A DNA stretch of 64,000 bases from Pseudomonas sp. KBW05 (GCF_003852405.1 NZ_QAJM01000002.1:167109-231108); one strand, 5' to 3'; shown: positions 51,025 through 60,772, counted from the stretch's first letter. Numbers and translations are program-made. The notes: generated from the letters alone by a model not told the origin.

Positions 51025-52728
51025 TTAGCCAAAGGTAAAGGCATACGCCGCCACATTCGGGTCCAGAAACTCAATGCTGAAAGTACGGTCCTGCACCTCA
51101 CCCGGCTGCCGCACCAGTTGGTACAAGCGCTGCTCAGTCACCGTACCGCTGCCATCCGGCGCCACATCCGTGCCGTGCGCCTCGCCCGGGGCCTGGCCAT
51201 CGACCGTGACTTTGAAGCGCACCGGCTTGCCATCCGCGCCAGGCGCCAGCACCAGATGCAAGTCTCGGGCATGGAAGCGGTAGACAATGCGCCCACCCGC
51301 CTGCTCCAGCGTGACTTGCTGGCCGCCTACATTCCATTGGCCTCCCAGGGTCCAGTTGTTCAACGCCAAGGGGCCAGACTTGACGAAGTTCTCGGCGCGC
51401 TGCGCGCCCAGGTAGGTTTCCGGCGACTGCACGGTGTTCAGGTCCGGCGCCTGTTGCACGCCCTTGGCATCCACGTCGATCAAGCCGCCCGCGACGTTTT
51501 TTGCCCCGGCCTCGCGCAGCAGTTGCTGGATCACCCGCTCCGATTCGGCATAGCTGCCTTCACCAAAGTGGTGATAGCGAATCTGGCCGTTGGCATCGGC
51601 AAAGTAATGCGCCGGCCAGTACTGGTTGTTGAACGCACGCCAGATCTTGTAGTTGTTGTCGATGGCCACCGGGTAGGTGATGCCCAGGTCTTTCATGGCC
51701 TGTGTGACATTGCCCACGTCCCGTTCAAAGGCAAACTCCGGGGCGTGCACGCCAATCACCACCAGTCCCTGGTCGCGGTACTTCTCGGCCCAGGCTTTGA
51801 CGTAAGGCAGGGTGCGCAGGCAGTTGATGCAGGAGTAGGTCCAGAAATCCACCAGCACCACTTTGCCCTTGAGGGCTTCGGCACTCAGCGGCGCGCTGTT
51901 GAGCCATTGCACGGCGCCGTCCAACGGCGGCAGCGCGCCTTCGATCGGCAGCGAATCGCTGTTGTGGTTGGCCGCCATCATCATCGCCCCACCCTGCGCT
52001 GGCGGCTTGGCGTTCAGGCGGTCCACCAGGCTTTGTTCCAGGCCACCGGTGGACGCTGTCGACAAGCGCGACAACACCCCAGTGTCCAGGCCCAGGGCAA
52101 TCGCTGCGACACCGGCCAACATCAGTGCGCCAAGGCCGCGACGCAACCACTCACCAGCACCCAGGGACTTCTTCATCAAGCCAAAGACTTTACCGCCGAC
52201 CAGCAACGCCAGCGCCAGGGACGTCGCCGCACCGGCGGCGTAGGCCAGCAACAGCAAGGTAGTGCCGATATTGGCGCCCTGCAGCGCGGCGCCGGTCAGC
52301 AGCAGCCCGAGGATTGGCCCGGCGCACGGCGCCCAGAGCAACCCGGTGGCCACGCCGATCAGGAACGAGGCGCCCGCACGCGGCCTGGCGTCGGCCCCGG
52401 CGGCTTCCGACAAGCGACTGCCGGCGGCCACCAGAGGCCGCGTCAGGCGTTCCGACAGTTGCGGCAGCAGCAGCGTGAGCCCAAACAGCGCCACGCAGAG
52501 CAACGCGAGCCAGCGCCCGTATTGATTGACTTGCACCACCCAACCGCCGCCCACGGCGGCCAGCGTGGCCACCAGGGCAAATGTCACCGCCATCCCCGCC
52601 AACAGCGGCAAGCCACTGCGCAAAAACGGCTGCCCGGTGCGAGCGAAGACAAAAGGCAGAACCGGCAGGATGCACGGGCTGACGATGGTCAGCACGCCGC
52701 CCAGGTACGCGAGAAGCAGAAGCCACAT
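51025..52728 (-). CDS. DsbD/CcdA-type membrane protein fused to a TlpA-like thioredoxin (DipZ-like)
   Basis: 567 residues. The N-terminal membrane domain (about 1-245) has the paired Cys segments IVSPCILPVLPFVFAR and LWAPCAGPILGLLLTGAAL, typical of CcdA/DsbD electron carriers. A periplasmic TlpA-like thioredoxin domain has the CxxC pair in YSCINCLRTLPYV. A C-terminal beta-domain of about 150 residues ends the protein. It should pass electrons from cytoplasmic thioredoxin to periplasmic clients. Between msrB and msrA, it is the obvious electron donor for both. The 16 upstream codons beyond ATG 52728 are not part of the gene by hydropathy. Confidence 0.88.
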   Translation of the reverse strand: MWLLLLAYLGGVLTIVSPCILPVLPFVFARTGQPFLRSGLPLLAGMAVTFALVATLAAVGGGWVVQVNQYGRWLALLCVALFGLTLLLPQLSERLTRPLVAAGSRLSEAAGADARPRAGASFLIGVATGLLWAPCAGPILGLLLTGAALQGANIGTTLLLLAYAAGAATSLALALLVGGKVFGLMKKSLGAGEWLRRGLGALMLAGVAAIALGLDTGVLSRLSTASTGGLEQSLVDRLNAKPPAQGGAMMMAANHNSDSLPIEGALPPLDGAVQWLNSAPLSAEALKGKVVLVDFWTYSCINCLRTLPYVKAWAEKYRDQGLVVIGVHAPEFAFERDVGNVTQAMKDLGITYPVAIDNNYKIWRAFNNQYWPAHYFADANGQIRYHHFGEGSYAESERVIQQLLREAGAKNVAGGLIDVDAKGVQQAPDLNTVQSPETYLGAQRAENFVKSGPLALNNWTLGGQWNVGGQQVTLEQAGGRIVYRFHARDLHLVLAPGADGKPVRFKVTVDGQAPGEAHGTDVAPDGSGTVTEQRLYQLVRQPGEVQDRTFSIEFLDPNVAAYAFTFG

Positions 52729-52760
52729 GGGATAAGACCTTATAAGAAAGAGACATCGGC

Positions 52761-53261
52761 TTAAGCCGCCGTGAACGTCATGGCCGCGCCATTCATGCAA
52801 TAACGCAGGCCGGTGGGTTGAGGGCCGTCGTCGAACACGTGCCCTTGGTGACCGCCGCAACGGCGGCAATGGATTTCGTTGCGTGCCATGCCGAAAGAAC
52901 GGTCGGTACGGCTGGCCACCGCGTTATCCAGCGGCTGCCAGAAACTCGGCCAGCCGGTATGGCTGTCGAACTTGGTGGTGGACGAAAACAGCGCCAACGC
53001 GCAACCGGCGCAGGCAAAGGTGCCGACGCGGTGTTCATTGTTGAGCGGGCTGCTGTAAGGGCGCTCGGTGCCCTCCTCGCGCAGCACGGCGTATTGCTCG
53101 GCGCTGAGCAGGCTGCGCCACTCGGCGTCGCTGTGGCTGACCTCGAAGGTTTCAGCCGCCTCGGCTTCGCTGCCCAGGTTGAGCTGCTTCAGCAAGCCAC
53201 CGGCGAGGACTGCGACACCCAGGCCACCGCCGGCCAGCAGGATTTGTCTGCGTGAGTACAT
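52761..53261 (-). CDS. msrB: Peptide methionine-R-sulfoxide reductase MsrB (Tat-exported)
   Basis: 166 residues from the ATG at 53261 (GGAG 6 bases upstream). Twin-arginine signal SRRQILLAGGGLGVAVLAGG. The MsrB domain has both zinc CxxC pairs (FACAGCALAL, HCRRCGGHQGHVFDD) and the catalytic Cys in LRYCMNGAAMTF. It reduces the R epimer of methionine sulfoxide in the periplasm. First gene of the leftward msr cluster, 32 bases before the DsbD-like gene. Confidence 0.92.
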   Translation of the reverse strand: MYSRRQILLAGGGLGVAVLAGGLLKQLNLGSEAEAAETFEVSHSDAEWRSLLSAEQYAVLREEGTERPYSSPLNNEHRVGTFACAGCALALFSSTTKFDSHTGWPSFWQPLDNAVASRTDRSFGMARNEIHCRRCGGHQGHVFDDGPQPTGLRYCMNGAAMTFTAA

Positions 53262-53282
53262 AGGTTTCTCCATTCAAGGCCC

Positions 53283-53395
53283 TGTGGCGAGGGAGCTTGT
53301 TGTGGCGAGGGAGCTTGCTCCCGCTGGAGTGCGCAACGCTCCCAAAAAGCCGGCTCCAACTGCGATGTCGAGCGGGAGCAAGCTCCCTCGCCACA
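53283..53395. repeat. REPIN of the third subtype with a tandem left half
   Basis: tgtggcgagggagcttgttg, then tggcgagggagcttgctccc on the left, inverted as gggagcaagctccctcgcca to 53395. Same family as at 47377; upstream of msrB. Confidence 0.88.
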
Positions 53396-53538
53396 TACAA
53401 GCCCTTCCCCAACTGCAATGACGCCATCCTGCCCCCCGGCCGGTCGCCAAATCCTCACGCAGAGTTAAACAATTCGTGATAACTACACTGTGGCAAAAGC
53501 CGCACAATGCGCCGACTACAAGCCAAGGTTTCGCTTAC

Positions 53539-54249
53539 ATGGATCAGCCCAAACGTGTCCTCGTGGTCGAGGACGATGCCCATATCGCCGACTTGATCTG
53601 CCTGCACCTGCGTGACGAGCAGTTTGACGTGGTGCACAGCGCCGATGGCAACGAGGGCCTGCGCCTGCTGGAGCAAGGCGGTTGGGATGCGTTGATCCTC
53701 GACCTGATGCTGCCCGGCGTCGATGGCCTGGAGATCTGCCGGCGCGCCCGTGCCATGACGCGCTACACGCCGATCATCATCACCAGTGCGCGTTCCAGCG
53801 AACTGCATCGCATCCTCGGCCTGGAGCTGGGCGCCGACGATTACCTGGCCAAACCGTTCTCGATGCCGGAGCTGGTGGCGCGGGTCAAGGCGTTGCTGCG
53901 CCGGGTGGACGCCATGGCGCGCAACCTGAAGATGGACGCCGGCAGCCTCGACCTGGGCCAACTGTTCATCAACCCGCTGACCCGCGACGTGACCCTGCAA
54001 GGCCAGCGCCTGGACCTCACGCCGCGTGAGTTCGACCTGCTGTACTTCTTCGCACGCCAGCCGGGCAAGGTGTTTTCGCGCATGGACCTGCTCAACGCCG
54101 TGTGGGGCTACAGCCACGAGGGCTATGAACACACGGTGAACACCCATATCAACCGCCTGCGCGCCAAGGTCGAAACCGACCCGGCCAACCCGGCGCGCAT
54201 CCTCACGGTGTGGGGCCGTGGCTACAAGTTTGCCGAGACCGCGCCATGA
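53539..54249 (+). CDS. OmpR/PhoB-family response regulator
   Basis: 236 residues. Receiver: LVVEDDAHIADL, phospho-Asp in LILDLMLPGVDG and Lys in YLAKPFSMPELVARV. The C-terminal winged helix has LTPREFDLLYFFARQPGKVFSRMDLLNAVWGY and VNTHINRLRAKVE. A DNA-binding regulator whose gene overlaps the kinase gene by ATGA. The start MDQPKR at 53539 follows the usual family N-terminus. Targets are unknown; the divergent msr cluster is the nearest candidate. Confidence 0.92.
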   Translation: MDQPKRVLVVEDDAHIADLICLHLRDEQFDVVHSADGNEGLRLLEQGGWDALILDLMLPGVDGLEICRRARAMTRYTPIIITSARSSELHRILGLELGADDYLAKPFSMPELVARVKALLRRVDAMARNLKMDAGSLDLGQLFINPLTRDVTLQGQRLDLTPREFDLLYFFARQPGKVFSRMDLLNAVWGYSHEGYEHTVNTHINRLRAKVETDPANPARILTVWGRGYKFAETAP

Positions 54250-55712
54250 AGCTGACCCTGACCCAGCGCCTGTCGGTGGTGTTTGCCGTGTTGCTGCTGA
54301 TTTGCAGCGGCACCTCGGCGTGGCTGCAAGTACGGTCCAACCGCATGCACGAGTTGGAAGTGGTGCAAGGCCTGTCCCGCGACCTCGCGGCGCATATCGC
54401 CCGTGACACGCAACTGATGGACGCCGATGGCCTCAAGCCCGAGGCGGTGCGCACGCTGTTCAGCCAGTTGATGCTGGTGAACCCGAGCGTCGAGGTGTAC
54501 CTGCTCGACATCGACGGTCGTGTGGTCGGCAACGCCGCACCCAGCGGCCACTTGTTGCGCGACCGCGTCGACCTGGCGCCGGTGCGGCGCTTCCTCAGCG
54601 GCGCCATGCTGCCGATCCTCGGCGATGACCCGCGCAGCGTCGAGGGACGCAAGGTGTTCAGCGCCGCGCCGCTCAAGGCCAACGGCAAGCAGACCGGTTT
54701 CCTGTATGTGGTGCTGCTAGGTGAGGCCCACGATGTGTTCGATGCCAAGGATGCCACCGGCATGGCGCTGAAAATCGCGCTGTGGTCCATCGGTCTGGTG
54801 GCGTTGCTGTGCCTGATGGCCGGCTTGATCGCCTTTGCCTGGATCACCCGCCCGTTGCGCCAGTTGACTGACAAGGTCGGCCAGTTCGATATCAATGGCG
54901 CGCCGAAAACCCCGGAGCCGGCCGCCGAGGCGCTGCACAGCGGTGACGAAATCGCCGTGCTCGACCACGCCTTCGTGCAAATGGAGAACCGCCTGGGCGA
55001 ACAGTGGCGTGCCCTCACCCACCAGGATCAGGAACGTCGGGACATGGTCGCGAACATCTCCCATGACCTGCGCACCCCGCTGGCGTCGCTGCACGGTTAT
55101 CTGGAAACCCTGTCCCTCAAGGACGCCAGCCTCAGCCCCGAAGAACGCCGGCGCTACCTGGGCATCGCCCTGGACCAGAGCCGCAAGGTCGGCGGCCTGG
55201 CCCAATCCCTGCTGGAGCTGGTGCGCCTGGAACACGGCTTTGTGCAGCCGGTGATCGAAGGGTTTTCCCTGCCGGACCTGGTGCAGGACGTGTTCCAGAA
55301 GTTCGAACTGAGCGCCGAAGCCCGCGCCATTACCCTCACGGCCACCCTGCCGCCGCAGGTGCCGACGGTGCTGGCCGACCTCGGTTTGATCGAGCGGGTG
55401 CTCACCAACCTGCTGGACAACGCCCTGCGTCACACGCCGGTGAACGGCGAAGTCGAAGTGATCCTCGTGCCAGGGCCCGAAGGTGTCGCCGTGACGGTCA
55501 GCGACAGTGGCCCGGGGATTGACCCCGAGCTGCGTGAAGGCTTGTTCCTGAGGGCCTTCACCATTGGCGGCGCGCGCCGCGATGGCGGCCTGGGCTTGCG
55601 CATCGTGCATCGCATCCTGCAATTGCACGGGCGCAATATCCGCCTGGTGGAGCGCCCTGGGCACGGCGCGACGTTTACGTTCTCCCTAGAAAGGCAAGCA
55701 TCAAGCCGTTGA
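54246..55712 (+). CDS. Membrane sensor histidine kinase
   Basis: 488 residues. TM1 is about 9-27 and a periplasmic sensor domain about 30-170 (NPSVEVYLLDIDGRVVG, PAS/Cache-like). TM2 is about 178-203, then HAMP (TRPLRQLTDKVGQFD). HisKA has NISHDLRTPLASLHGYLETL and HATPase has LTNLLDNALRHTP, SDSGPGIDPEL and GGLGLRIV. Partner of the preceding regulator. Its 3' end overlaps the convergent hydrolase gene by 38 bases. Confidence 0.92.
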   Translation: MKLTLTQRLSVVFAVLLLICSGTSAWLQVRSNRMHELEVVQGLSRDLAAHIARDTQLMDADGLKPEAVRTLFSQLMLVNPSVEVYLLDIDGRVVGNAAPSGHLLRDRVDLAPVRRFLSGAMLPILGDDPRSVEGRKVFSAAPLKANGKQTGFLYVVLLGEAHDVFDAKDATGMALKIALWSIGLVALLCLMAGLIAFAWITRPLRQLTDKVGQFDINGAPKTPEPAAEALHSGDEIAVLDHAFVQMENRLGEQWRALTHQDQERRDMVANISHDLRTPLASLHGYLETLSLKDASLSPEERRRYLGIALDQSRKVGGLAQSLLELVRLEHGFVQPVIEGFSLPDLVQDVFQKFELSAEARAITLTATLPPQVPTVLADLGLIERVLTNLLDNALRHTPVNGEVEVILVPGPEGVAVTVSDSGPGIDPELREGLFLRAFTIGGARRDGGLGLRIVHRILQLHGRNIRLVERPGHGATFTFSLERQASSR

Positions 55713-56607
55713 CCTGTTGCCCTTGCTCGTTCTGGATCCAGTGACCGCAATTGGGCAGCACGTGCTGCTCAAGATCGGGCACGGTATCCGGCATGCGCTT
55801 GAGGGTGTGGGCTTCAAACACGCCGACCGGGTCGCGGTCACCAATCAGGAACAGCGTGGGTTGCAGCACCTGCTGGCCGGCCAGGAACTCGCTGCGCTGC
55901 CAGTTGCGCGGGAAGTTGCGATACCAGTTCAGCGCGCCACGAAAGCCCTGTTCGGCAAAGGTGTGCACGTACACATCGAGGTCCGCACGCGTACACCACG
56001 ACGGCAATGGGCCGGGCGCGGCAACGCCGTCAAGCAAGCGGGCGTTGGCGGGTTTCTGCTGCAAAAACACATCCTGATCCTGCATGAACAGGCGCAGGGT
56101 GCGTTCGATATCGGCGTCCAGTTCCTGCTCGGCGACGCCGGGTTCCTGGAAATACAGGATGTAATTGAAGCGGTCGGCGTACAGCTCGCGCATGATTTCA
56201 ATCACCGGCCGCCGCGCGCGCCCGGCGAACGGCACCGACAACGTGATCAGCCGCGTCACGCGCTCAGGCTCCAGCAACGCCAGGTGCCAGGCCACCACGG
56301 CGCCCCAGTCATGCCCAACCATCACCACCTCGGTGTGGCCGAAAGCGTCCATGGCCTGCTGGATATCGGCGCACAGGGTCAGCACGTCATAGTCGGCGAT
56401 TTCAGCGGGCGCACTGGATTGGCCATAGCCACGCATTTCAGGGACAAACACCCGATAACCCGCCGCCACCAGCGCCGGGACCTGCAAACGCCAGGAGTGC
56501 CAGCACTCCGGGAAACCGTGCAGCAGCCAAACCGGCTGGCCATGCTCGGGGCCAGCGATGTGCACACTCAGCGTAATGCCGTTGACGGGGATCAGTTGCT
56601 GGCGCAT
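55675..56607 (-). CDS. Alpha/beta-hydrolase, epoxide-hydrolase-like
   Basis: 310 residues. Oxyanion-hole motif HGFPECWHSW, nucleophile elbow VGHDWGAVVAWHLA (Asp nucleophile, as in epoxide hydrolases and haloalkane dehalogenases), cap-domain YFQEPGVAEQEL, acid segment IGDRDPVGVFE and the catalytic His in NCGHWIQNE. The Asp nucleophile plus the HGFPE and cap patterns favour epoxide hydrolase. Cytoplasmic. A GTG nine codons upstream (56634) is a possible alternative start. Confidence 0.85.
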   Translation of the reverse strand: MRQQLIPVNGITLSVHIAGPEHGQPVWLLHGFPECWHSWRLQVPALVAAGYRVFVPEMRGYGQSSAPAEIADYDVLTLCADIQQAMDAFGHTEVVMVGHDWGAVVAWHLALLEPERVTRLITLSVPFAGRARRPVIEIMRELYADRFNYILYFQEPGVAEQELDADIERTLRLFMQDQDVFLQQKPANARLLDGVAAPGPLPSWCTRADLDVYVHTFAEQGFRGALNWYRNFPRNWQRSEFLAGQQVLQPTLFLIGDRDPVGVFEAHTLKRMPDTVPDLEQHVLPNCGHWIQNEQGQQVNGLMLAFLGRT

Positions 56608-56688
56608 GGGCGGGCCCTGTGTAGAGATTTTCACCCAGCGTGGAGGATTGTCAGCGGCGATGCCAGCATCATTGATACCGGGAATGCC

Positions 56689-58944
56689 TCACTCCACCGC
56701 CCACCAGCGGGGCAACAGTTGCCGCACCCGCGCCTCGCCGAAGCGGTCGTCGATCAGCATCACCACGCCCTCGTCCTGCTGGCTGCGGATCACCCGGCCG
56801 GCGGCCTGCACGACTTTTTGCAGCCCCGGATACAGATAGGTGTAGTCATAGCCGGCGCCAAAGATCGCGGCCATGCGCAGCTTCATCTGCTCGTTGACCG
56901 GGTTCAGTTGCGGCAAGCCCAGGGTGGCAATAAACGCACCGATCAACCGCGCACCGGGCAGGTCGATCCCCTCACCAAAGGCGCCGCCCAGCACCGCGAA
57001 GCCGATGCCCTGGCTGTGTTCGGTGAACTGGTCAAGAAAGGCCTGGCGCTCGGCCTCGGCCATGCCCCGTGATTGTTGCCACAGCGGGATCTGCGGGTGG
57101 CGCTCGGCGAGTAATTGCGCCACCTGTTGCAGGTAATCGAAGCTGGAGAAAAATGCCAGGTAGTTGCCCGGCCGTTGCGCGAACTGCTGGGCGATCAACG
57201 CGACGATGGGTTCCAGCGACGCCTGGCGGTGCACGAAGCGCGTAGAGATTGCATCGACAATCCGCACCTGTAATTGCGCAGCCTGGAACGGCGACTCCAC
57301 ATCGATCCACGCGGTGTCGGACGGCAGCCCCAGCAGGTCGGCGTAGTAATGCCGTGGGCTGAGGGTTGCGGAAAACAGCACGCTGCTGCGGGCGGCGGTC
57401 AGGCGCGGGCGGATGAACTCGGCTGGCACCACATTGCGCAGGCACAGGGTTGAGCTGCTGCGCTTGCCGTTGAGCTGGCGCTTGCTGATGTCGAAGATGA
57501 AGTGTTCGTTGAACAGCTCGGCGACCTTGGCAAATTGCAGGGCGTCAAAGTAGAAAGTTTGCAGCTCGCCGTTAAGGGCTTCGGGGTGATCGTTGAAGTA
57601 GTCGCCCAGGGCGCTGGTGCACAGGCTCAGGGCTTGCAGGAGTTTTTCCGGGCGGGCCGCATAGGCCTGGTAGGGCGCGAGCTGATCCTTGTGCAGTGCA
57701 TTCCATTCGCGGTTCAGGCGTTGCAGGGGTTTCTTCAGCGGTTCGGGCGCCGTGTCGCGCAGGGTCTTGAGGCTGTACTGGTCGAGGCTGGCGCTGTACA
57801 TCGAGCGGGCGCGCTCCACCAGGTTGTGGGCCTCGTCCACCAACACGGCCGCGCGCCACTGGTTGAGCTGAGCGAGGCCGAACAGCATGGCGCCGAAGTC
57901 GAAGTAGTAGTTGTAGTCGGCGACCACCAGATCGGCCCAGCGCGCCATTTCCTGGCTCAGGTAATACGGGCACACGCTGTGGGCCAGGGCTACGTCCCGC
58001 AGGCTGCGCTGGTCGAGCAGGCGCACCTGGGCGGCGGCGGCGCGCGCGGCGGGCAGGCGGTCGTAGAAGCCTTTGGCCAACGGGCATGACTCGCCGTGGC
58101 AGGCTTTGTCCAGGTGTTCGCAAGCTTTGTCACGGGCCACCAGTTCCAGCACCCGCAGGGGCAAATCGGCGCTGCTGCGGTGCAGCACGCTGGCGGCGTC
58201 GAGGGCGAGCTTGCGCCCCGGGGTCTTGGCGGTGAGGAAGAACACCTTGTCCAGTTGCTGCGGCGCCAGCGCCTTGAGCAGCGGGAAGATGGTGCCGATG
58301 GTCTTGCCGATGCCGGTGGGCGCCTGGGCCATCAGGCAGCGGCCGGTGGTGACGGCTTTGTATACCGTCTCAGCCAGGGCTCGCTGGCCCGTACGAAAGC
58401 CGGCGTGGGGGAAACCCAGGCTTTGCGCCCCGCGGTTGCGGGCATCGCGGTGCTGCATTTCCTGCTCGGCCCAACCGAGGAACAGCGCGCACTGCCTGTT
58501 GAAGAACGCTTCCAGCTCCGTCGCCTGGGCACTTTGGTTGAGCACGGTCTCGCCTTCACCGACGATATCGAAGTACACCAGCGCCAGGTTGATCTGGGCC
58601 AGCCCGAGTTTCTGGCACAGCAGCCAACCGTAGACCTTGGCCTGGGCCCAGTGCAGTTGGCGATGGTTGGCGGGCTGGGCGTCGAGGTCGCCGCGATAGG
58701 TCTTCACTTCTTCCAGGCGGTTGGTGTCCGGGTCATAGCCGTCCGCCCTGCCCCGCACCTTGAGTAGTTGGTACTCGCCCTCCAGGGCCACTTCGTTCTG
58801 GTAATGCGCACTGCGCCGCGAGGCAACGGTGCGATGGCCGGCAATGCCTTCCTGGGCGCTGGGGGATGGCGTGAAGCGCAGGTCGAGGTCGCCGACCTTG
58901 GCCGTGAACTCACACAGCGCCCGCACGGCCACGCTGTAGCTCAA
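56689..58944 (-). CDS. DinG/XPD-like superfamily 2 DNA helicase with nuclease-like N-terminus
   Basis: 751 residues from a TTG that overlaps the FAN1 stop (TTGA). N-terminal PD-(D/E)xK-like region (LLKVRGRADGYDPD...LEEVKTYRGD). Walker A is QAPTGIGKTIGT. Four Cys typical of an iron-sulfur cluster are in KACEHLDKACHGESCPLA...SVCPYYL. Walker B is VLVDEAHNL, and the C-terminal motif VI is QAAGRVIRSQQDEG. It should unwind DNA 5' to 3' and forms an operon with the FAN1 nuclease gene. The ~300 in-frame bases upstream of the TTG belong to FAN1 in another frame. Confidence 0.9.
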   Translation of the reverse strand: MSYSVAVRALCEFTAKVGDLDLRFTPSPSAQEGIAGHRTVASRRSAHYQNEVALEGEYQLLKVRGRADGYDPDTNRLEEVKTYRGDLDAQPANHRQLHWAQAKVYGWLLCQKLGLAQINLALVYFDIVGEGETVLNQSAQATELEAFFNRQCALFLGWAEQEMQHRDARNRGAQSLGFPHAGFRTGQRALAETVYKAVTTGRCLMAQAPTGIGKTIGTIFPLLKALAPQQLDKVFFLTAKTPGRKLALDAASVLHRSSADLPLRVLELVARDKACEHLDKACHGESCPLAKGFYDRLPAARAAAAQVRLLDQRSLRDVALAHSVCPYYLSQEMARWADLVVADYNYYFDFGAMLFGLAQLNQWRAAVLVDEAHNLVERARSMYSASLDQYSLKTLRDTAPEPLKKPLQRLNREWNALHKDQLAPYQAYAARPEKLLQALSLCTSALGDYFNDHPEALNGELQTFYFDALQFAKVAELFNEHFIFDISKRQLNGKRSSSTLCLRNVVPAEFIRPRLTAARSSVLFSATLSPRHYYADLLGLPSDTAWIDVESPFQAAQLQVRIVDAISTRFVHRQASLEPIVALIAQQFAQRPGNYLAFFSSFDYLQQVAQLLAERHPQIPLWQQSRGMAEAERQAFLDQFTEHSQGIGFAVLGGAFGEGIDLPGARLIGAFIATLGLPQLNPVNEQMKLRMAAIFGAGYDYTYLYPGLQKVVQAAGRVIRSQQDEGVVMLIDDRFGEARVRQLLPRWWAVE

Positions 58945-60584
58945 AGCGCAGGTTCCGCCCAGCGCACGTAGCAGACCGTGACCGGCATCTGGTGCTGCGC
59001 GCAGAATTCCAGCCAGCGCAGTTGGTTGTCTTGCAGGCGGTCCCCGGGGCCCTTGACCTCGATCATGCGGTAGGTGTTCTGCGCGGGCCAGAACTGGATC
59101 AGGTCCGGCATGCCGGCGCGGTTGGCGCGGATGTCCAGCAGCAACCGGTCGAACCAGTGGCGCAGGTGGGCGGCGGGCAAGCAGGCCAGTGCCTGCTCCA
59201 GCAGGTCTTCGGTGAGCAGGTTCCAGAACACGAAGGGTGACTGGATGCCCCATTTGTCCACGTAGCGTTGGCGGATCGTGGTTTTGTAGCGCTCATCCGC
59301 CAGTTGTTCGAAACAGGCGTCGAACAACGCGGCGCGCCGCTGGTGGAAGTCTTCGCTGTGCAAGTCCACCGGCCCGCGTTGGAACGGGTGGAAAAACGAG
59401 CCCGGCAAAGGCGCGAAGATCGCGTCCCAGCACAGCAGGCCAAACAGCGAATTGATCAGGCCGTTCTCGACGTAATGCACCGGTGCCTCGGGCGTACTCA
59501 GGTGCAACTGCACACAGATTTCCACCGACTCCAGCGGTTGCGGCAACGCCAGGTCCAGGCGGCTGACTTCGTGCGGCTTGACCTTGGGCAGCGCCGGCGC
59601 CCCCAGTTTGCGCCGCAGCCGTGGCAGCACCCGCAGCAGGTGTTGGAGCTCGGCAGGACTTTCCGGCGCCTGTTGCGCCGCGTCCGCCAGTTCCATGGCC
59701 TGGGCGTAGTCCTCCTGGCGCTCCAGCACACGGATCAACCTTGCACGCGCGCCAGGATAGGCGCAGGTGCGGTAGATCTGTACGGCCAGCGTCAACTCGG
59801 CCAAACGCTCGCAATACTGACCGAGCTGGAACGCCAGTTTGGCCCGTCGCCGTTCCAGCCAGGGGTTGTCGGTGCTCAGGGTGGCGATGTGCGCCAGTAC
59901 GTCCGCGACCGGCTCACCGGCCTCGAAGGCTTGCTGGCAAGCATGCAGGAACAGAAACCCCTGCACGTCATCACGGCTGCGCAAACCCCGGGATTCGGCG
60001 CAGATCTCCACCTTTTCGTAGGTGTAGATGCCCAGGTCCGCCAGCACGAACTCGGACCAGTCCTGGTACAGGTTGCCGAAGAACATCAGGCGCAGGCGGT
60101 CGCACAGGTCCATCACGCTGAGGCTGTACAGGGTATCGGCCAACTCCGGGCACCAGGCGGCAAAGCTGCGGCTGTCGGGAAACTGCGCCGCCAAGCCTTC
60201 CAGCCAGTCGGCCTTGTTGCCCTTGGGATTGTCGATCCAGGGCTTGAACGCCGCGAGGATTTCGCCTTTTTGCAGCAAGGCGAACAGCGTTTCAAAGCTC
60301 AGCGGGCAGTGTTCGTCGATCCACCCCAGACGCAACAACGGCTCCGCCGCTGCACGGGTACAACCGATTTCCAGGTAATTGAGCTTGCCCGCACGAAAAT
60401 GCACGCCCTTGCGCATGACCATGCGCACCAGCAAGGCCTGGGAGGCTTGCGGCAAGCTGTCAAATTGCTGAATGAACTGTGTTTCGTCCGGGTCGAGCAA
60501 GTCGGCATAGCGTTGCCCCAGCCATTGCAGGACCTGACGGAAGTTTTGCAGGTAATAAAGCGGGTCTTCGAGGGGGTTGGCCAT
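58941..60584 (-). CDS. FAN1-type structure-specific nuclease (VRR-NUC domain)
   Basis: 547 residues. The N-terminal SAP-like region (MRKGVHFRAGKLNYLEIG) and a TPR-like middle (LAELTLAVQIYRTCAYPGARARLIRVLERQ) precede the VRR-NUC domain at the C-terminus. That domain has GMPDLIQFW, then MIEVKGPGDRLQDNQ with the PD...ExK catalytic set. Layout and length fit bacterial FAN1 as known from P. aeruginosa. It cleaves branched or flap DNA and processes interstrand cross-links. ATG; divergent from the YgdI-like lipoprotein gene. Confidence 0.9.
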   Translation of the reverse strand: MANPLEDPLYYLQNFRQVLQWLGQRYADLLDPDETQFIQQFDSLPQASQALLVRMVMRKGVHFRAGKLNYLEIGCTRAAAEPLLRLGWIDEHCPLSFETLFALLQKGEILAAFKPWIDNPKGNKADWLEGLAAQFPDSRSFAAWCPELADTLYSLSVMDLCDRLRLMFFGNLYQDWSEFVLADLGIYTYEKVEICAESRGLRSRDDVQGFLFLHACQQAFEAGEPVADVLAHIATLSTDNPWLERRRAKLAFQLGQYCERLAELTLAVQIYRTCAYPGARARLIRVLERQEDYAQAMELADAAQQAPESPAELQHLLRVLPRLRRKLGAPALPKVKPHEVSRLDLALPQPLESVEICVQLHLSTPEAPVHYVENGLINSLFGLLCWDAIFAPLPGSFFHPFQRGPVDLHSEDFHQRRAALFDACFEQLADERYKTTIRQRYVDKWGIQSPFVFWNLLTEDLLEQALACLPAAHLRHWFDRLLLDIRANRAGMPDLIQFWPAQNTYRMIEVKGPGDRLQDNQLRWLEFCAQHQMPVTVCYVRWAEPAL

Positions 60585-60772
60585 GGCGCACAGGGGTCAA
60601 ATACTGGTTATGCATACAGAGTGCCGCTGCCGATGGCTTGTTGCAATCGGTAATAGATAAATGGCGCACGCAACTTTTTGTATAAAAGTGATCTGATGGG
60701 TGAGCCGATGGCGTAAAATTTGTGCCCCGCAGCCTTTAGCGCGGGACTTTTCAGGGTTGATAGGTAAGGGTT

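Noticed and set aside
58945-59253. N-terminal extension of the helicase frame
   Set aside because: It lies within FAN1 in a different frame and translates to Pro/Arg-rich nonsense; the TTG at 58944 overlapping the FAN1 stop is the better start.
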